Of a DNA stretch of 64,000 bases, positions 41,869-54,266 are shown in pieces (the first letter of the stretch is position 1; each line of letters starts with the position of its first letter). The translations under genes and the position numbers were made by a program. The DNA comes from Apoda limacodes (lineage: Eukaryota; Arthropoda; Insecta; Lepidoptera; Limacodidae): positions 7,862,373 to 7,926,372 of the forward strand of contig OX291548.1 of NCBI GenBank assembly GCA_946406115.1, read 5' to 3'. The notes beneath the pieces were generated by a model that had not been told where the DNA came from, made no database searches, and saw nothing but the letters and a program-made list of their open reading frames with translations.

Positions 41869-43814
41869 TTAAATTTAAAATTATTCTAATGAAACTCAAA
41901 CTGTTATAAACTTTAGTATTTGGTGCTAAAATTTGTTTATATTTTAATATGGATTAGGATATTTGCAAATATTTGATTATCAAATACTGTTTTGCAATTC
42001 ACCGTTATTTGCGGCTGGCAAGTAAAAAAATAAATAAAAAAAGAATTTTAATGCTTTAAAGTATTAATATGAATTTCAGTTTTGTACTAACAAATAGCTA
42101 ATGTCGTGAAGTGTAAAGGTGCTGCCTGCTCTTGTACAAAATGAAGTTTTAAGTAGGCATGATTTATGACTCGAAGTTATAGTATCGTGGGACACTTGTT
42201 GTGGTTGTGCATGACTCTGAAATGACGGTTTTGAAGGACTTAAGCGGTTTTAAGAGTTTAAAATATAGCAACATGACAAGGGCTCTACAAAATAAGTGTA
42301 AGGCAAATTCATTACTGTTATGAAAAAAATTAAATCCGCACAGCAAGTATGTAAGGAGAAATAATGTAATTTGGTTTTACATTTTTTTTTGTTTCGTTTA
42401 TGTTACATAAACAACATTTTGTGTTTTTTTTTTGTAAATTGTCTAGCTAGACGGTATGTTTTGGTTTAATTCGATTATTTGCGGGTTTTATGTTTTGTTT
42501 AGTAGTACATTTTTATTGGGTTCTTGATTTTAAGTAGGTAAAAAACGTCACTCCGTAAAAAAAAAATTCAAATTGGCTTTGTAGCCAATTATCTGGTAAA
42601 ATTAGTTATTAGTTGCCTAAATATCTGGTAAAATAAAAATATACTTACAATTTTGATAAAAGTTTAGGGACATCAATCTCACCAGACATGGCAAAGACAT
42701 TTTCTATTACCAATAAAATACAAATTACATCAAATAAAGAAATAATAACAGAAATCTCATTGTTGCATCACTAGATATTACTTTCTCATACATACGTTCT
42801 CATTTCGGGTGATAAATCTTCTGCCTCCATACAATTGTCCTCAAGTAGGTCATCTGATTGTCCTTTACCTACTTGTTTTGTCGCTTCTTATATTTGAGTT
42901 TTCCTTTTCCCATTTTCTGCTGTCTTTCTTTTGTATTAAGTTGTTTTGTTGGTAATTTCCTGGATTTACTACAATCGAAAATGACAATTCTTTTTCTTTA
43001 ATTTTAGTTTAAGAAGTTGTCACTTGAGTTTCTTAGTGGAATTAAGTGACACAAATAGTGATCGTATTTTTTTTCAGGTTTATAATAAGTTTTAATCACG
43101 TTGGTGGCACCTAAGTTCTAAAATATTAAATTTGAGTTGTTTGTGTTTGTATGGCCTAGGATAAGGACCAGATCGCAAAGTAACTAAAATTCAAAACATA
43201 ATTGCCGTTTTACTTAAACAAAATGTGTGACAAAATTTATAAATTTGTGTAAAAACAAAACCCATTTTTATTTTCTTATTTAATAGGTTTTTAAATGTCG
43301 TCAGCGTATTTTGCTTAAAATAAATGTAAAGTCTAAACGAACTGAAACAAAATTCTCGGCAAATTATTATTGTGAAGTTCCTTTTGTATTGTACTCATAA
43401 ATAATTTTTTGCAAAATGTTATTTTAAAAATAATAGGAATATATATTTTTGTACATATATAAATTTAATGTTTTTGAACCATAAGTTAAAGCAATTTAAA
43501 TTTAAGAATCTAGAAATCTAATTAAACAAAAAGCCCAGTAAGTCCAAAACTATAATCTCTTTAACAAGGGCACAATAGAGACGTGTCCTGTGATACAAAT
43601 ATGTCAGCGTCACGCCCTCACAATCTAGGGCAGGTTGGAATTATGACAAGTAAGAATCGCCATTTGACGACATTCTGTATATGGCTTAAGTTAATAGTTG
43701 CAAGCGATATTTTAAAATGGACTTATGCGTAATTTTTGACGGAATGTGATGCATTTTTTTTAAATTTGGTTTTCAAATTCCAAAGTACAAAGTCAAGAAT
43801 AGTTCTATTGCTTG
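41869..43814. other. long gene-free AT-rich DNA
   Basis: No gene, RNA gene or recognised repeat. Only very short frames occur. Confidence 0.5.
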
Positions 43815-44140
43815 CCAGCCTTCATCCGTACCCACTGTTGGGGCTCGGCCTACCTTCATAAGTGAGGGTGATGTGGGCTAAAGTCCACACGCAGGCCCAG
43901 TGCGGGTTGTGGACTTCACATATGTCTTTTTTTTTCTTGACGTATGCAGGTTTCTTTACGATGTTATCCTTCACCGAAAAACTAGTGGTGTGAATAAGTA
44001 AATCAGTGTACTTGAGAAATTAAGAAAAGAATTATTGGTACACGCCGACCCCGGGTTCGAACCTCCGTCACTTGGGACCTGAAGTGAAATTTAAGCCCCT
44101 CGGCTTCCACCGACTATATAAACCCCTCGGCCACCGGACA
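43815..44140 (-). repeat. SINE S3 with extended head
   Basis: On the minus strand the B box 'ggttcgaacccg' and body match the copy at 30196. The head phrase 'cccctcggc' appears twice on the plus strand (44094 and 44126), separated by 'ttccaccgactatataaa', so the 5' end is partly duplicated. Confidence 0.65.
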
Positions 44141-44487
44141 ACTTAAAATTTTAGCACAACCGATTCAGATATAAAATAGAAACAAAATGAGTTAGTTACG
44201 ATACGGCAGTAACCTTGATTGTATGATAATGCTTCTTTTTTAATTACAAGCTTATGTGTTTTACTTAAGTGTTTTAAATAACTGAGAGTATGGCTATTAA
44301 ATATGTTTGTATGAATAATGGCTGGATACACACCCACAGCATAATGGAAGGGGCAGCCTCATTTTACCGATTACATTTAGTCCTGCGTAACAGGTGTTGA
44401 GTACATCGCCGCGAAACTGCATCTAATGTAGTTTATCTGAACTAAACTGGCTTTATATATGACATATAAGTTGTAAATTACCAGCTT
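44141..44487. other. gene-free AT-rich DNA
   Basis: Nothing recognised. Confidence 0.5.
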
Positions 44488-44497
44488 CTAAATAATA

Positions 44498-44585
44498 AGC
44501 AGGGACAGAATACAATATAATATCCCCTCTTTGCCTGATACAGAGTAACTAAAAGAAGTAAGTCAAAATAGGACAATTGTTTAAT
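44498..44585. repeat. 'gggacagaatacaatat' repeat, second copy
   Basis: Matches 23610-23702 phrase by phrase, with a gap of a few bases in the centre. Confidence 0.5.
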
Positions 44586-46616
44586 TAATTGAATCCAACC
44601 ACTAAAATTTGAACCTTGGCTTACTTTACGGCACGGTTTAAACCGTTTATAACTATGCATTATCTTAGAAAGAAAAGTCTTTCTGCAAATACATTTGATT
44701 ACTTAAAATAGTTAAGTTTTTTGTTATGTTCGCTTTTGACTAATAATACGTTTGAAAATCATTTACCCTCTCACCTCTTATTACTTAGTTCGTGCGAATA
44801 ACAAAGTCATTCAAGAGTCCAGCGAAGCGAACCCATTTCATTTGGCATTATAGGCTTGATGGCCAGGATTTCTTGGTTTGAAATTTTCTCGTCAGACATA
44901 ATTAATAGGGTGAGACATCCATTTAGTATGCCCAATTGGACACGCTGACCTTATAGTGGGACATCTGTTGGATTTGTCATCTGTATAGGGGTTGGAATTC
45001 AGATGAAATTCAACGGTATTGTCTGTATGTAAATTTGTATAACGCAAAACATATAAGCAAGAATGTACTTGGCTTACTTGTATCGTAATGTTTTGTTGCC
45101 TCTACTAATTTCTTTTTCTTTGCAGAATTGAGGTAATTTTAATGGCAAATTTCATCTGTATTAAATTTGTTATTGCAATACGAAAAATCTCTTTTTTTAT
45201 GCCTATATAAAATTGTAAGTTTAGTACCTAATGCGTTAGGATATTCTTAAAAAGTATGTTTCATTTATACTGTAAAAGGCCCAAAATAAGACATGTTTGA
45301 GTTCGTAAAATATAATACAGTAAATTCATATTTTGTTCTCATATTTAGGTTTAAAAACCTTTTTACTATATTAATATTATAATAAGTATCCATTGTTATT
45401 GTGCTTGTGAATAGTTTTTTTAACTAGCTGCTAACTCTACGCAGTTTATTTTATTTTGTTTGTCTTTTTTTAGATTAACATTAATAGTAGGTACATGTAA
45501 TTACAAAAACATGAAAAATTATGTTTGCATAGTTTTTTATACGCGTAGGTACTTACTACCTAATGTTTTCTTATCTTAATCAGAAAAAAAAACGTTCCGT
45601 TCTTTGATCCCTAAAGCGGTAATACAGATTGTACGTGAGATGGTTAAATTCTGATAACCAAATATATTTGAATTTAAAAGTCTTTCCTTATAGGCCCAGA
45701 GACTGGGTTACGTACACCTCACAATTTACTTAAATAAACTTCCTAAATCTTGAAGAAAATAAAGTCATATTTTTCGAATTTTTGGAGACAATAATTTAAA
45801 AATCCTTAAACATGTGTATTATAAAAAAATGTTCAAAATTCTTAAAATGTGTAACAAATACGTATAAAACACAGATAAACCAAATAATGTAAGAGGTAAA
45901 GCAGAAATGAAATATAGGTCAACTCATTACCTAATGCATAGGTATGTATGTCAACCTACATCCCTTCAAATGTAAGTAACATGGGATCTTAATTAAACTT
46001 TCGCGTACGGGTATTTAATTAGGGCCTAATATTGACATTAGTGTTAGCGATGCCTACCATGGTCTTTGCCGGATGATCAACACCTAACATTAGCATAGTT
46101 GATTAAAAGGCCTCCCCCGAATGGCTGTTACCTCGTAAATGTCAGACATCTAACATATCATAAATCATCTTAAGATTACGGTTCAGTTACCACACTATTT
46201 ATAGATTGGGGCTCATGTAACCACCTTGTAGAACTCCTTTAAAATTATACTTATTTGCCATCAATTGAAGCCTTACTTTTGCATTTACGGTTTTGGTGTT
46301 TAAGCTGTTACTCTTGTTAAACGTAATATGCAAGCGTTGTGGAAAGCCAGCAAGTACTGATTCAGCAGCTAGGTTCTTCTTGTATACCAAAGTTGCACAA
46401 AGTGAGAGAGAGTGCCACCGAGTGTGGTTATGATTTATTGTTTAATTATCCAACCATTCAATGTAAATTTTGGTTAATTAATAATCCTCTATAATGGTTT
46501 ATGATTTGGAGTATTTGGTAAAAAAATCTGTTTTCTGAAAATTGATAATTTCCTAATATATGTATTAATTTGAGTGTTACTACACTGGCAAGCAAAAATA
46601 ACTAGTCGCCTACATA
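44586..46616. other. gene-free DNA with one unassigned open frame
   Basis: Mostly AT-rich. A minus-strand frame near 46199-46430 is described separately. A less AT-rich patch lies at 46040-46140. Confidence 0.4.
46199..46450 (-). other. open frame of about 80 codons, unrecognised
   Basis: The frame reads SLSLCATLVYKKNLAAESVL, then AGFPQRLHITFNKSNSLNTK, and ends LQGGYMSPNL at 46199. Its composition is more protein-like than most frames here, but there is no start, no splice sites and no family recognised. It may be part of an old mobile element. Confidence 0.13.
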
Positions 46617-46746
46617 ACGACGATATTTCATTAAAAGAACAAAAACTATATTAAAAAGAGCTTATATTACGCATAAATTATTAAATAAATGATTGTTCCT
46701 TTGGTTTCATAGAGCTATTATGAGTTGTTTAGGAAATATTGTCGTC
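46617..46746 (+). mobile_element. small inverted-ended element (family M3), copy 1
   Basis: Ends 'acgacgatatttc' and 'gaaatattgtcgtc' are inverted repeats with one small difference. Inside, 'agctattatgagttgtt' is the inverse of 'aacaactcataatagct' in the copy at 49897. It is AT-rich and non-coding. Confidence 0.45.
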
Positions 46747-49700
46747 TTTGTAAGTAAATAGATATTTTTGTTTGTTAGTGTTTATTGTATTGTGTTACTG
46801 TTAGTACACATATTTTTGAATTGTATGTCGTTGTCTCATACAATTTCTTATCGATTTATTGATTAGGTAAAGAATGGATACCATATGTATACTGGTTTAA
46901 ATTAAAACTGTGATTACTGAGTATAAATAATTTTACTCTTTTTTTTTGCCAACATTGTAAAATTGAAAATCTTTCAGAAATCCCGTAACTTATCTATGTG
47001 CTTAGAAGTGCAATCGTGTGTGGCCCGACAGTTGTTTACCGACTAATAAAGTCACATTTCACAAGACCACTACTATTACGTTATCTTTACCAATCAATAT
47101 AGACTTAAATTGATATATTTGACGCTTTAAAAGTTATTAAATGAAAATCGGTTATAAATATTGGTCATATATTATCCTACATTTTGTTATTCAATGATAA
47201 TAACGTTACATTTTACAAAGTAATTTATTATTTACAACACATTTGTTTTTATCACTCAATTATGTCGTTTTAAACCTTCTAATGCGTGGGCTGACGCTCG
47301 CAAGTCTTGCAGCTTCTATGTCAAATTGTAAATGCCTTTTACAATTAATTTTACAAGGTAAAGTAATTTTAAAGTCATGTGCCTTGTTTCACAACTATAA
47401 GAAACACGCCTACGAATCTTATCTCACCCTTTAGTTATATTCCTGTTAAACCATTCTGGGCTATTTTCTTAAGTAGGTATGTGAAAACACATTAGTGGCA
47501 GATAGCTTTGTCTTATTTATGGATATTAAGGATTAGCTTTTAACATTATTTATCTTTTTGTAAACATTATGGTCGCTCGATTAATGTGTCTTTATTGCGA
47601 ATGTATCGGCTCGTTGAGTGCCGTTAGCAGCCATTTGCATATTAAGATTATGACTCAATAAGTTCAAAGGAAAGATTTAGCGACATTTTGCTGTTTTGTT
47701 ATAGTAATTGACGATTTCGTTTTATTTACGATGATTTTAATGATGCTTTTCGATAGTTTGATTTTATTAGTCTCGACAATTATTCAAAGATAAGACTAGT
47801 ACGCATAAATTTTCATTCGACACTGCTGTTGGCTTAACCGTTATACGTACCCACTCCAGCGGCACAAGCCTGGCCTGGGAGAAATGAGGCTTAGACCATA
47901 ATAGTCAACCACTCTGGTTCAGTACGGAATTGCAGACGTTGTCAGCTAGTACACACTGGACAGTCAGAATTTACATACCGACTGCAATTTTATGACAAAA
48001 TTCAGGATTGCAACAGCACGCTGGTAACAAAAATGTGCCATTAACGGGCACCCATCCAATTACAGACCACGGCCAACGTTTTAGTCATAGTTACGTCCCG
48101 AACACGAGCGTCCAATTCGTGGATCACAGGTCATTATTTCTCCCTGCTCCCACAGTTGACTTAAAAAAATGCAGGAAAAACCGTGTTGAACGTTGGACAT
48201 TGGAAACCTTATCATACCTACTTGCATTCTAATACATATATATGACGAAATCCACGATCAAAAGATTTCGTCGTAGGGGTTCTAAATTCAAACATTCGTC
48301 CAAATGATATTCTAAAGCTGCCAACTTCCTATTGTCCTCAGTGTTTCTATTTTGGGAAAACATACGTGCAGGTCTTCTAATTTTAGATATACAAGAATTT
48401 AACAAACGAAACGAACATAGATGTTTAATGCGTGGCCAAAAAAATAATAAAGCAATTTTGTACGAAACTCGTAAAAGTTTTTATAACACGATGACAATAA
48501 AAAAAATATCTTTATTCTTAAAATATTAATACTTCAATTCATGTTCGTTGTACGCTGTACTATATCTCTCATTGTAAGCGATTCTCTCAGAAATCAGGTC
48601 ACAATATCACAATGGGAGCAGGTCTGGGCCCGCTATGTTCAGTCCAATGCATTATGTATCACCACATCTGGCCTCTTCGACCTAGTTGGACCATCCATTT
48701 CGTATTCTGTTAGGGCTTAAATTTTAATTTCATTATCTTGTAGTCAGACAAGTCGAAATTTTTTGTGGTTAAATAATGATAATAGAGAACATATTTTGTT
48801 ATGACACAGCATAAGAATAATAAAAATACTATATAATTTATATTATTATTAACATTATTATTGGACCGAATGGAAATAATAATACCTATCGTAAATCTTT
48901 TTATTATTTTTTCATCACACTTATACTAGTAAGTAGTGACATTATGTGCAGGCAAAGCCGGTGCTAAGACCTTATAATTACTCCCACGGGCATTTTCATT
49001 GTAATTTTTACTATTCTCAAAAAAAAGCGCGCGTTCATGTATCTCACGGGCGGTAATAACGCAACTATTCTACCCAGTATATGTTTAAAAGCTGAACAGC
49101 TGTAAAATATGAACTACGCGCCAAGCGAGCTATTACAAGTTTCAACTTTAACTAAAACTTTTAATTTCATAAATTCTTTAGGTATCTAGTGCCATCTGGG
49201 GGTGGCGTTATTTACTCTCATTCTATTCTCGTCATTTTAATTGTATTTGGGTAGGTTGATTTATTCACCTTATATTTTTATTTATTAACTTGCAAATGTG
49301 ATGAAAATCAATGTGTGTAACACGGGCGGTACGGAAATTACAAACTTGAGTCATTAAGGCCGAAATAGCCTCTCGTTAGTAATTTTCTCCTTACCACCCT
49401 TAAAACACAATGTACTATTACGTGAAATTTCCTCTGTCTGATAAACATAAACATATTTATACACCCATCGTCTGTTCCCGGCGCCTCTTAGTGTGCAATA
49501 AATAAATTCAATATTATTTCTATCAGAAGGGGTTGGTTTTGTTTTAACTACCCTCTAATGACTCCCCTACTCTACTCTGCTCCACCACTTGAGACGATGA
49601 CTCTTCATCATAGTGTTATTAGTCAATCGAGCATAGGTGGAAATAAAATGGCTGCGTATTCACTTGATTTCAAGAAACCAATGTACAAATACTAATTCAC

Positions 49701-49896
49701 GTTGAAAAAGTTATTATATTCCAATCCACATAGCATAGCTTAGTGTAATTTTGTTTATGAAACATTTGAATACAACAGTTTAACATTATTTAATGAATTT
49801 ATATAAAGTAGATTGTTGTCAACTTTAGTTAATTGATAACTTTCTATAATATTTATATATATACTCTGACGACCAAAAATAGCTAATCTTTTACAT
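46747..49896. other. long gene-free DNA
   Basis: No gene was recognised. A less AT-rich patch lies at 47560-47720 ('tcggctcgttgagtgccgtt', 'agcagccatttgcatatt'). Old repeat fragments lie at 47850-47960 ('cgtacccactccagcgg') and 48030-48090 (related to 12922). The remainder is AT-rich. Confidence 0.4.
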
Positions 49897-50053
49897 AAAC
49901 GACAATATTTCTTTAACAACTCATAATAGCTCTGTGATTTCATAGGAACACTAAAGGGTATTTAATCACTGATTATATATTTATGTGTCAAATAACTCTT
50001 TTTAATATACTTTTGGTTCCATGAAGCTATCTTTCCTATTTTATAAAATATCG
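49897..50053 (-). mobile_element. small inverted-ended element (family M3), copy 2
   Basis: Starts 'aaacgacaatatttc' and runs through 'aacaactcataatagct' and 'ttcataggaacac' to 'aaaatatcg', in inverse orientation to the copy at 46617. It carries an extra central stretch. Confidence 0.4.
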
Positions 50054-50100
50054 TATTATATGCATGTAACTATAGTTATGTTTAGTCGTCAGTGTAACAA

Positions 50101-50375
50101 AAATATATTATATATAATATATATTATATATAATAAAGATAAAATTAATATCTTTAAAACTACATATTTAAATACTTCATTGTGGCCACCAGAAGGCAGT
50201 AAATTAGTTAAAAAAAATCGTATCGCCTGCATTATGCTAAGTGAAATAGAGTAATTTTTTGAGTAAATATTTTTTTTATATAAATAATTAGGAATAAACA
50301 CTGCATTATCTGCATGTTCGGTGATGTTAGTCTACTAGTATTAGTAACTAGTAGTATTAGTAACTACCTACTAGT
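50101..50375. repeat. AT palindromic tract and CTAGTA-rich repeat
   Basis: 50103-50137 is a run of TATATTATATATAATA-type palindromes. 50331-50375 repeats 'ctagtagtattagtaac' and variants about three times. Both are simple-sequence features. Confidence 0.6.
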
Positions 50376-50659
50376 ATAAGAATTTAAAAAAATACTCTTT
50401 TAGGACAAACAATGATGAAGCTTATACAATCAGTATAGTACTGTAACGGTAAACAGTAGTAATAGTAACAGTTATCAATATAAACAGTTTTTTTATGTAT
50501 GTGTAACGTCACCCCTTTTAAATATCAGAAGGATATAGCCAGTAGCTAAATACACACGCACGTTGTTTTTAGAAAATGGCTGGTAATACAACTCCTTGTA
50601 CTACGACCATGATGCGGTACGCGCAAGTAACGTGAGACAGCAGTCCAGCGTTCTTTAAA

Positions 50660-51225
50660 AAAAAAACCGGTCAAGTGGATGTCGAGATAGACTTTGAGGT
50701 TTGTAATCTATCCTATAGATTCAAAAAATTTACCAACATTTATAAAGAGACAAAGCGAACCTGCGAGGCCTTTTTTCTTTCTATCAACTTCCGCTTCTCT
50801 GTTTGTTTATGTTTATTAAAAAAGATTAGAAAGAGACAAGAGATCGCAGGATCACTTCGGCTCTGTCACACTTTAGCGACTTTTTCTTTTCATAGCTAGC
50901 TAGAAAATGCACTGTCCAGTTCTGTATGTCTATGGTTTTTATTATTCGTTATTATACTATAGAGCTACACTATAAAAAAATTAAGTTTAAAGCTTGTATA
51001 TAGGTAGATAATACATGTTTTTTTTTTGTTTATAGAAGCCCCTTTTTTACTTTTTGTTTAGCGCCACAAATTCTGTAAAAAATTCAGGCTTCTACCTGCT
51101 TCAACCCAAAAGATGCAGCGCTTTTAAGTTTGGCAGACAGACATACATACAGTCGGATAGATATACTGGCAGAAGTTAGTAAAACAGCTCCGTTAGCATC
51201 CATTAAGTACGGAACCCTAAAACCG
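50660..51225 (+). repeat. 'ccggtcaagtggatgtcgag' repeat (family R2, diverged)
   Basis: Starts 'aaccggtcaagtggatgtcg' after an A-run. It ends with the R2 signature: a GACAGACATACATAC run, 'acagctccgttagcatcc' and 'taagtacggaaccctaaaa'. The middle ('cttctacctgcttcaaccca', 'aaagatgcagcgctttt') matches the copy at 56558 rather than 58506, so this is a subfamily. The frame 50675-50899 is a shadow. Confidence 0.55.
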
Positions 51226-51291
51226 AATGTTTGGTTCTGATACTTTTGATAGCTATATTGATTTACAAAAGCAGGGATTCAGCTCCTTATA

Positions 51292-51540
51292 AAGAACTAG
51301 CTTGTGCCCGCGGTTCCACCCGTCTTCAATTCGATTATCAGTGTAGGATTTCAACGGCAATTTCTCAATTATAGAACAAAAACGTACTCAAACTTGAGGT
51401 TTTCAAGTAGCCTATGTCCTTTCTTGGGGCTTAAATTCTCTCCATGCCAAATTTCATCCTTATTGGTAAAGCGGTTTAAGCGTGAATAGGTAACAGACAG
51501 ACATACAGAGTTACTTTAGCATTTATAATTATAAGTAAGG
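51292..51540 (+). repeat. R1 interspersed repeat
   Basis: 'agcttgtgcccgcggttcca', 'cgattatcagtgtaggattt', 'ccatgccaaatttcatcctt', 'gcggtttaagcgtgaatagg', 'acagacagacatacagag' and 'tagcatttataatt' are present in order. The tagctatag-rich middle is deleted. Confidence 0.65.
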
Positions 51541-53024
51541 ATTTTGTAAATTACTAAGTAAGATCTAAGAAACTATAATGTAGTCTTAGCCTATTGATAA
51601 ATTGCTAGGTTTCTGGTATCAGGACTGCAGGTTTTGGAAGTCATTGGTAGAGGTCTAAGACCGTTTACTTATACCAATTTCTAGCGACCTTAACCAAATT
51701 GTTGCAACTACCTTTACTTTTAATAATGTTGATTTTGAAGGTTTATTGCCGTATTAATTTTATCTTTAAACATGACAAAGCTGTAATGTTCTTAATTAAA
51801 ACTAACAAACCTACAGAATTATTTCTTAAACACGCAATTAAATAAAATAAATACATAGTGTAGACTAATAAGACTAAGACTATATGACTAATTTTATGGT
51901 GAAACAGGAGTTTTATATGATATTGAACAATCACTTAAAAACAATTTAATTGCCATAATAATTAAACCAAATAGCTGTTGAAACGACAATTTTATTTTAG
52001 TTTGATTGCTTACGAGACATTACGCACCTGTAGAATTGAAGATTTCAACATTTTGCGGTAAGAAATCGTTTTAGAAATGTTAATTACATCCTTTTTATTT
52101 TGGTCGTCGGCTAATCTCAAGATTGAAAATTTCGGTTAATGATGGTGAAGTCGTAAAATTTTATGGCGCATCTAAGTTATTATTTAAATCGTAAACAATG
52201 TATGATCACCATGCAAAAATGTTTCCGGAAATCGTAAACATCACAACCCTAGTGCGAATTTCAGCGAAATCGGCCCACAAAATGTCAGAGGAACCTTTTT
52301 ACAACCTTCCCGTCACATAAAGTTATTAAGTTTATGCGACAGTTACCTTTAAAACTGTGCTTAAGCTATATGTGAGGTGGAAAGGATTACGTCTACGATA
52401 TGTAAGAATAATAATGTGATCATTTGGTGTTCTAAGAAGACGTTATGCGTCATAGATGATGCAAATGTGTTTTGAAATAGCAACAGATGCGGCACTTAAT
52501 TTATTTATATTTGGTTTATACCTACTTCTGGTATCTGATCTTGCACAACTAGATGTTTATGGAATGTTCAACTAAATGTGTTCAGCATACGTTGCTAAAT
52601 TTAGCAACAAGGAATTTAATTTGGTTTTAATAAAATTCTGTAGAAAGAAAACTATGTGCTTATAATTACTTTAAATACTTTGTTACCATTATAGTATAAC
52701 GAATTTATGTCTTTATTGTTTTCAATATATATCTCCGCTTATAAATATATTACTTCCAAGTTTGTTTTTGTGTTTCTATAATAATGTGAGATAATTTCCG
52801 GAACTATGAGCCTAATTTAAAAAAAAATCGTTACTGTTTGAATATTAAAATGCCTATGGCGGCGGAGAACTATAAGTCATCCATCGGTGTAGTAGAGGTG
52901 CTAAGTACTACCTATTACGGTATCTTAGTTTTTTATGCCTTTATGAATGCTTTGTCATACTCTTGCCACTTTGTTGTGTGTTAGCATCAGTGCACCTTGT
53001 GGTTCCTTGAACCTTGGTTTTGCG
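51541..53024. other. gene-free AT-rich DNA
   Basis: Nothing recognised. Confidence 0.5.
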
Positions 53025-53618
53025 TGTTGAAGTAAAACTTCTTTATCGGCGTTGTGCGCTTTTTTTGGTATGGGTAAAAAATGTTAAACTCGCGTCAGGT
53101 CACGTGTCCTGATCGAAAATACATATAAAATTCGTAAGACAGAACTCGCGTCAGATTTATTTACATTAGGTTCGTTTTTGAAATGGTTAAAAAATTATAA
53201 ACTCGCGTCAGACTGATCGTCAGACGGAAACCACAATGTCGCGCCATAAAAATTCGCAAGACGCAAACCATAATGCCACGCCTATTATAATAGCCTATAT
53301 AATATTATATTTTAGTATATGGCGATTATGAGTAGTACAGGGAGGTTGGATATGGGATTTTAATTCTAAGACAGATTGAGATGTCAAATATACTACGTCA
53401 AAAAAGTAAATAAACAGACATTATTATTTCTTGACAATGTCAAAGACATGTCTTGTGACATATTTGAGTGTTAAGCGCGAATTGTGTGTTAAGGACATTG
53501 GTTCTGTACAATTAAATATAACTTATGAGTTGTCTTGTAACATATTTGAATGTTAAGTGCGAATCGTGTGTAAAGGTTTTCACTTCTGCCAGCACTCCCG
53601 GAGTGCAACTCGTTTTTT
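53025..53618 (+). mobile_element. M2 element, long copy with internal tandem repeats
   Basis: Starts 'gttgaagtaaaacttcttta' and 'tcggcgttgtg', and ends 'gttttcacttctgccagcac' and 'tcccggagtgcaactcg'. The GAAGT(G)AAAAC and GTTTTCACTTC parts form inverted ends, and a 15 bp palindrome GCACTCCCGGAGTGC lies next to the right end. Inside, 'aactcgcgtcag' recurs at 53087, 53143 and 53200 (56-57 bp period), and a 50 bp sequence starting 'tgtcttgt' recurs at 53449 and 53531. It is non-coding. A shorter copy lies inverted at 55558-55756. Confidence 0.55.
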
Positions 53619-54154
53619 TTGTTATCTTTAGTTCCCACACAGTAGTTATAGAATTTATATTAACCAAGGACTAAATGTTAAGTAATTTACTGAAAGTAAT
53701 AAATTTATCGTTTCGGAATATTTTTAGTCTTTGCGATGCCGTAGAGTTCACAAAATTGTTGAGGAACTGATAGGTAATTACTGGCGCACAAGTTATGATA
53801 GTATCGTTTTTTTGCGATCATAAAACCATCTTGTGTATGACTCAATTGGGAAAAATGTGTAGCATTTTGGTTTTGTTTACATTTATAATTTACCATACAT
53901 TATGTCTGTAACATAAGCAAATAAATCCCCTTGAAGCTGTTAGACAGTTTGTATATTTTCAGAGTGGTGATGCTTTGAATAACGAGGTTGATGACAAAAG
54001 CACGAATCATAAAAAAAATCCTGAAGTTGATTGTCACCTTTTTTACCTATCATATCAGTACTATACTAATACTAATTTTAGAACTTTTCGTTAACTCTTA
54101 ATTTGCAAAAGTTAAATGGGATCTTCAAGCAAGGAGAGGTTAAATTTTCCAAAG

Positions 54155-54230
54155 TGCTGGCAACGGTTACCGCTTAATATCAGGCGGATCGTATACTTGT
54201 TTGCCAGCTGAGTGGTATAAAAAAATATAG
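54155..54230 (+). mobile_element. LINE family A, 3' UTR-only fragment
   Basis: 'ctggcaacggttaccgctta' and 'atatcaggcggatcgtatac' with 'ttgtttgccagctgagtgg' is the last 70 bases of the family plus an A-run. Its tail points toward the tail of the next copy, 40 bp away on the other strand. Confidence 0.75.
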
Positions 54231-54266
54231 TAATTTTGTTACCTCCTAATGACTAAAACAGTGAAA

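Noticed and set aside
53575..53618. Helitron-type 3' end (hairpin near the terminus)
   Set aside because: The GCACTCCCGGAGTGC palindrome is present, but the expected CTRR terminus after it is not, and the element has inverted ends instead.
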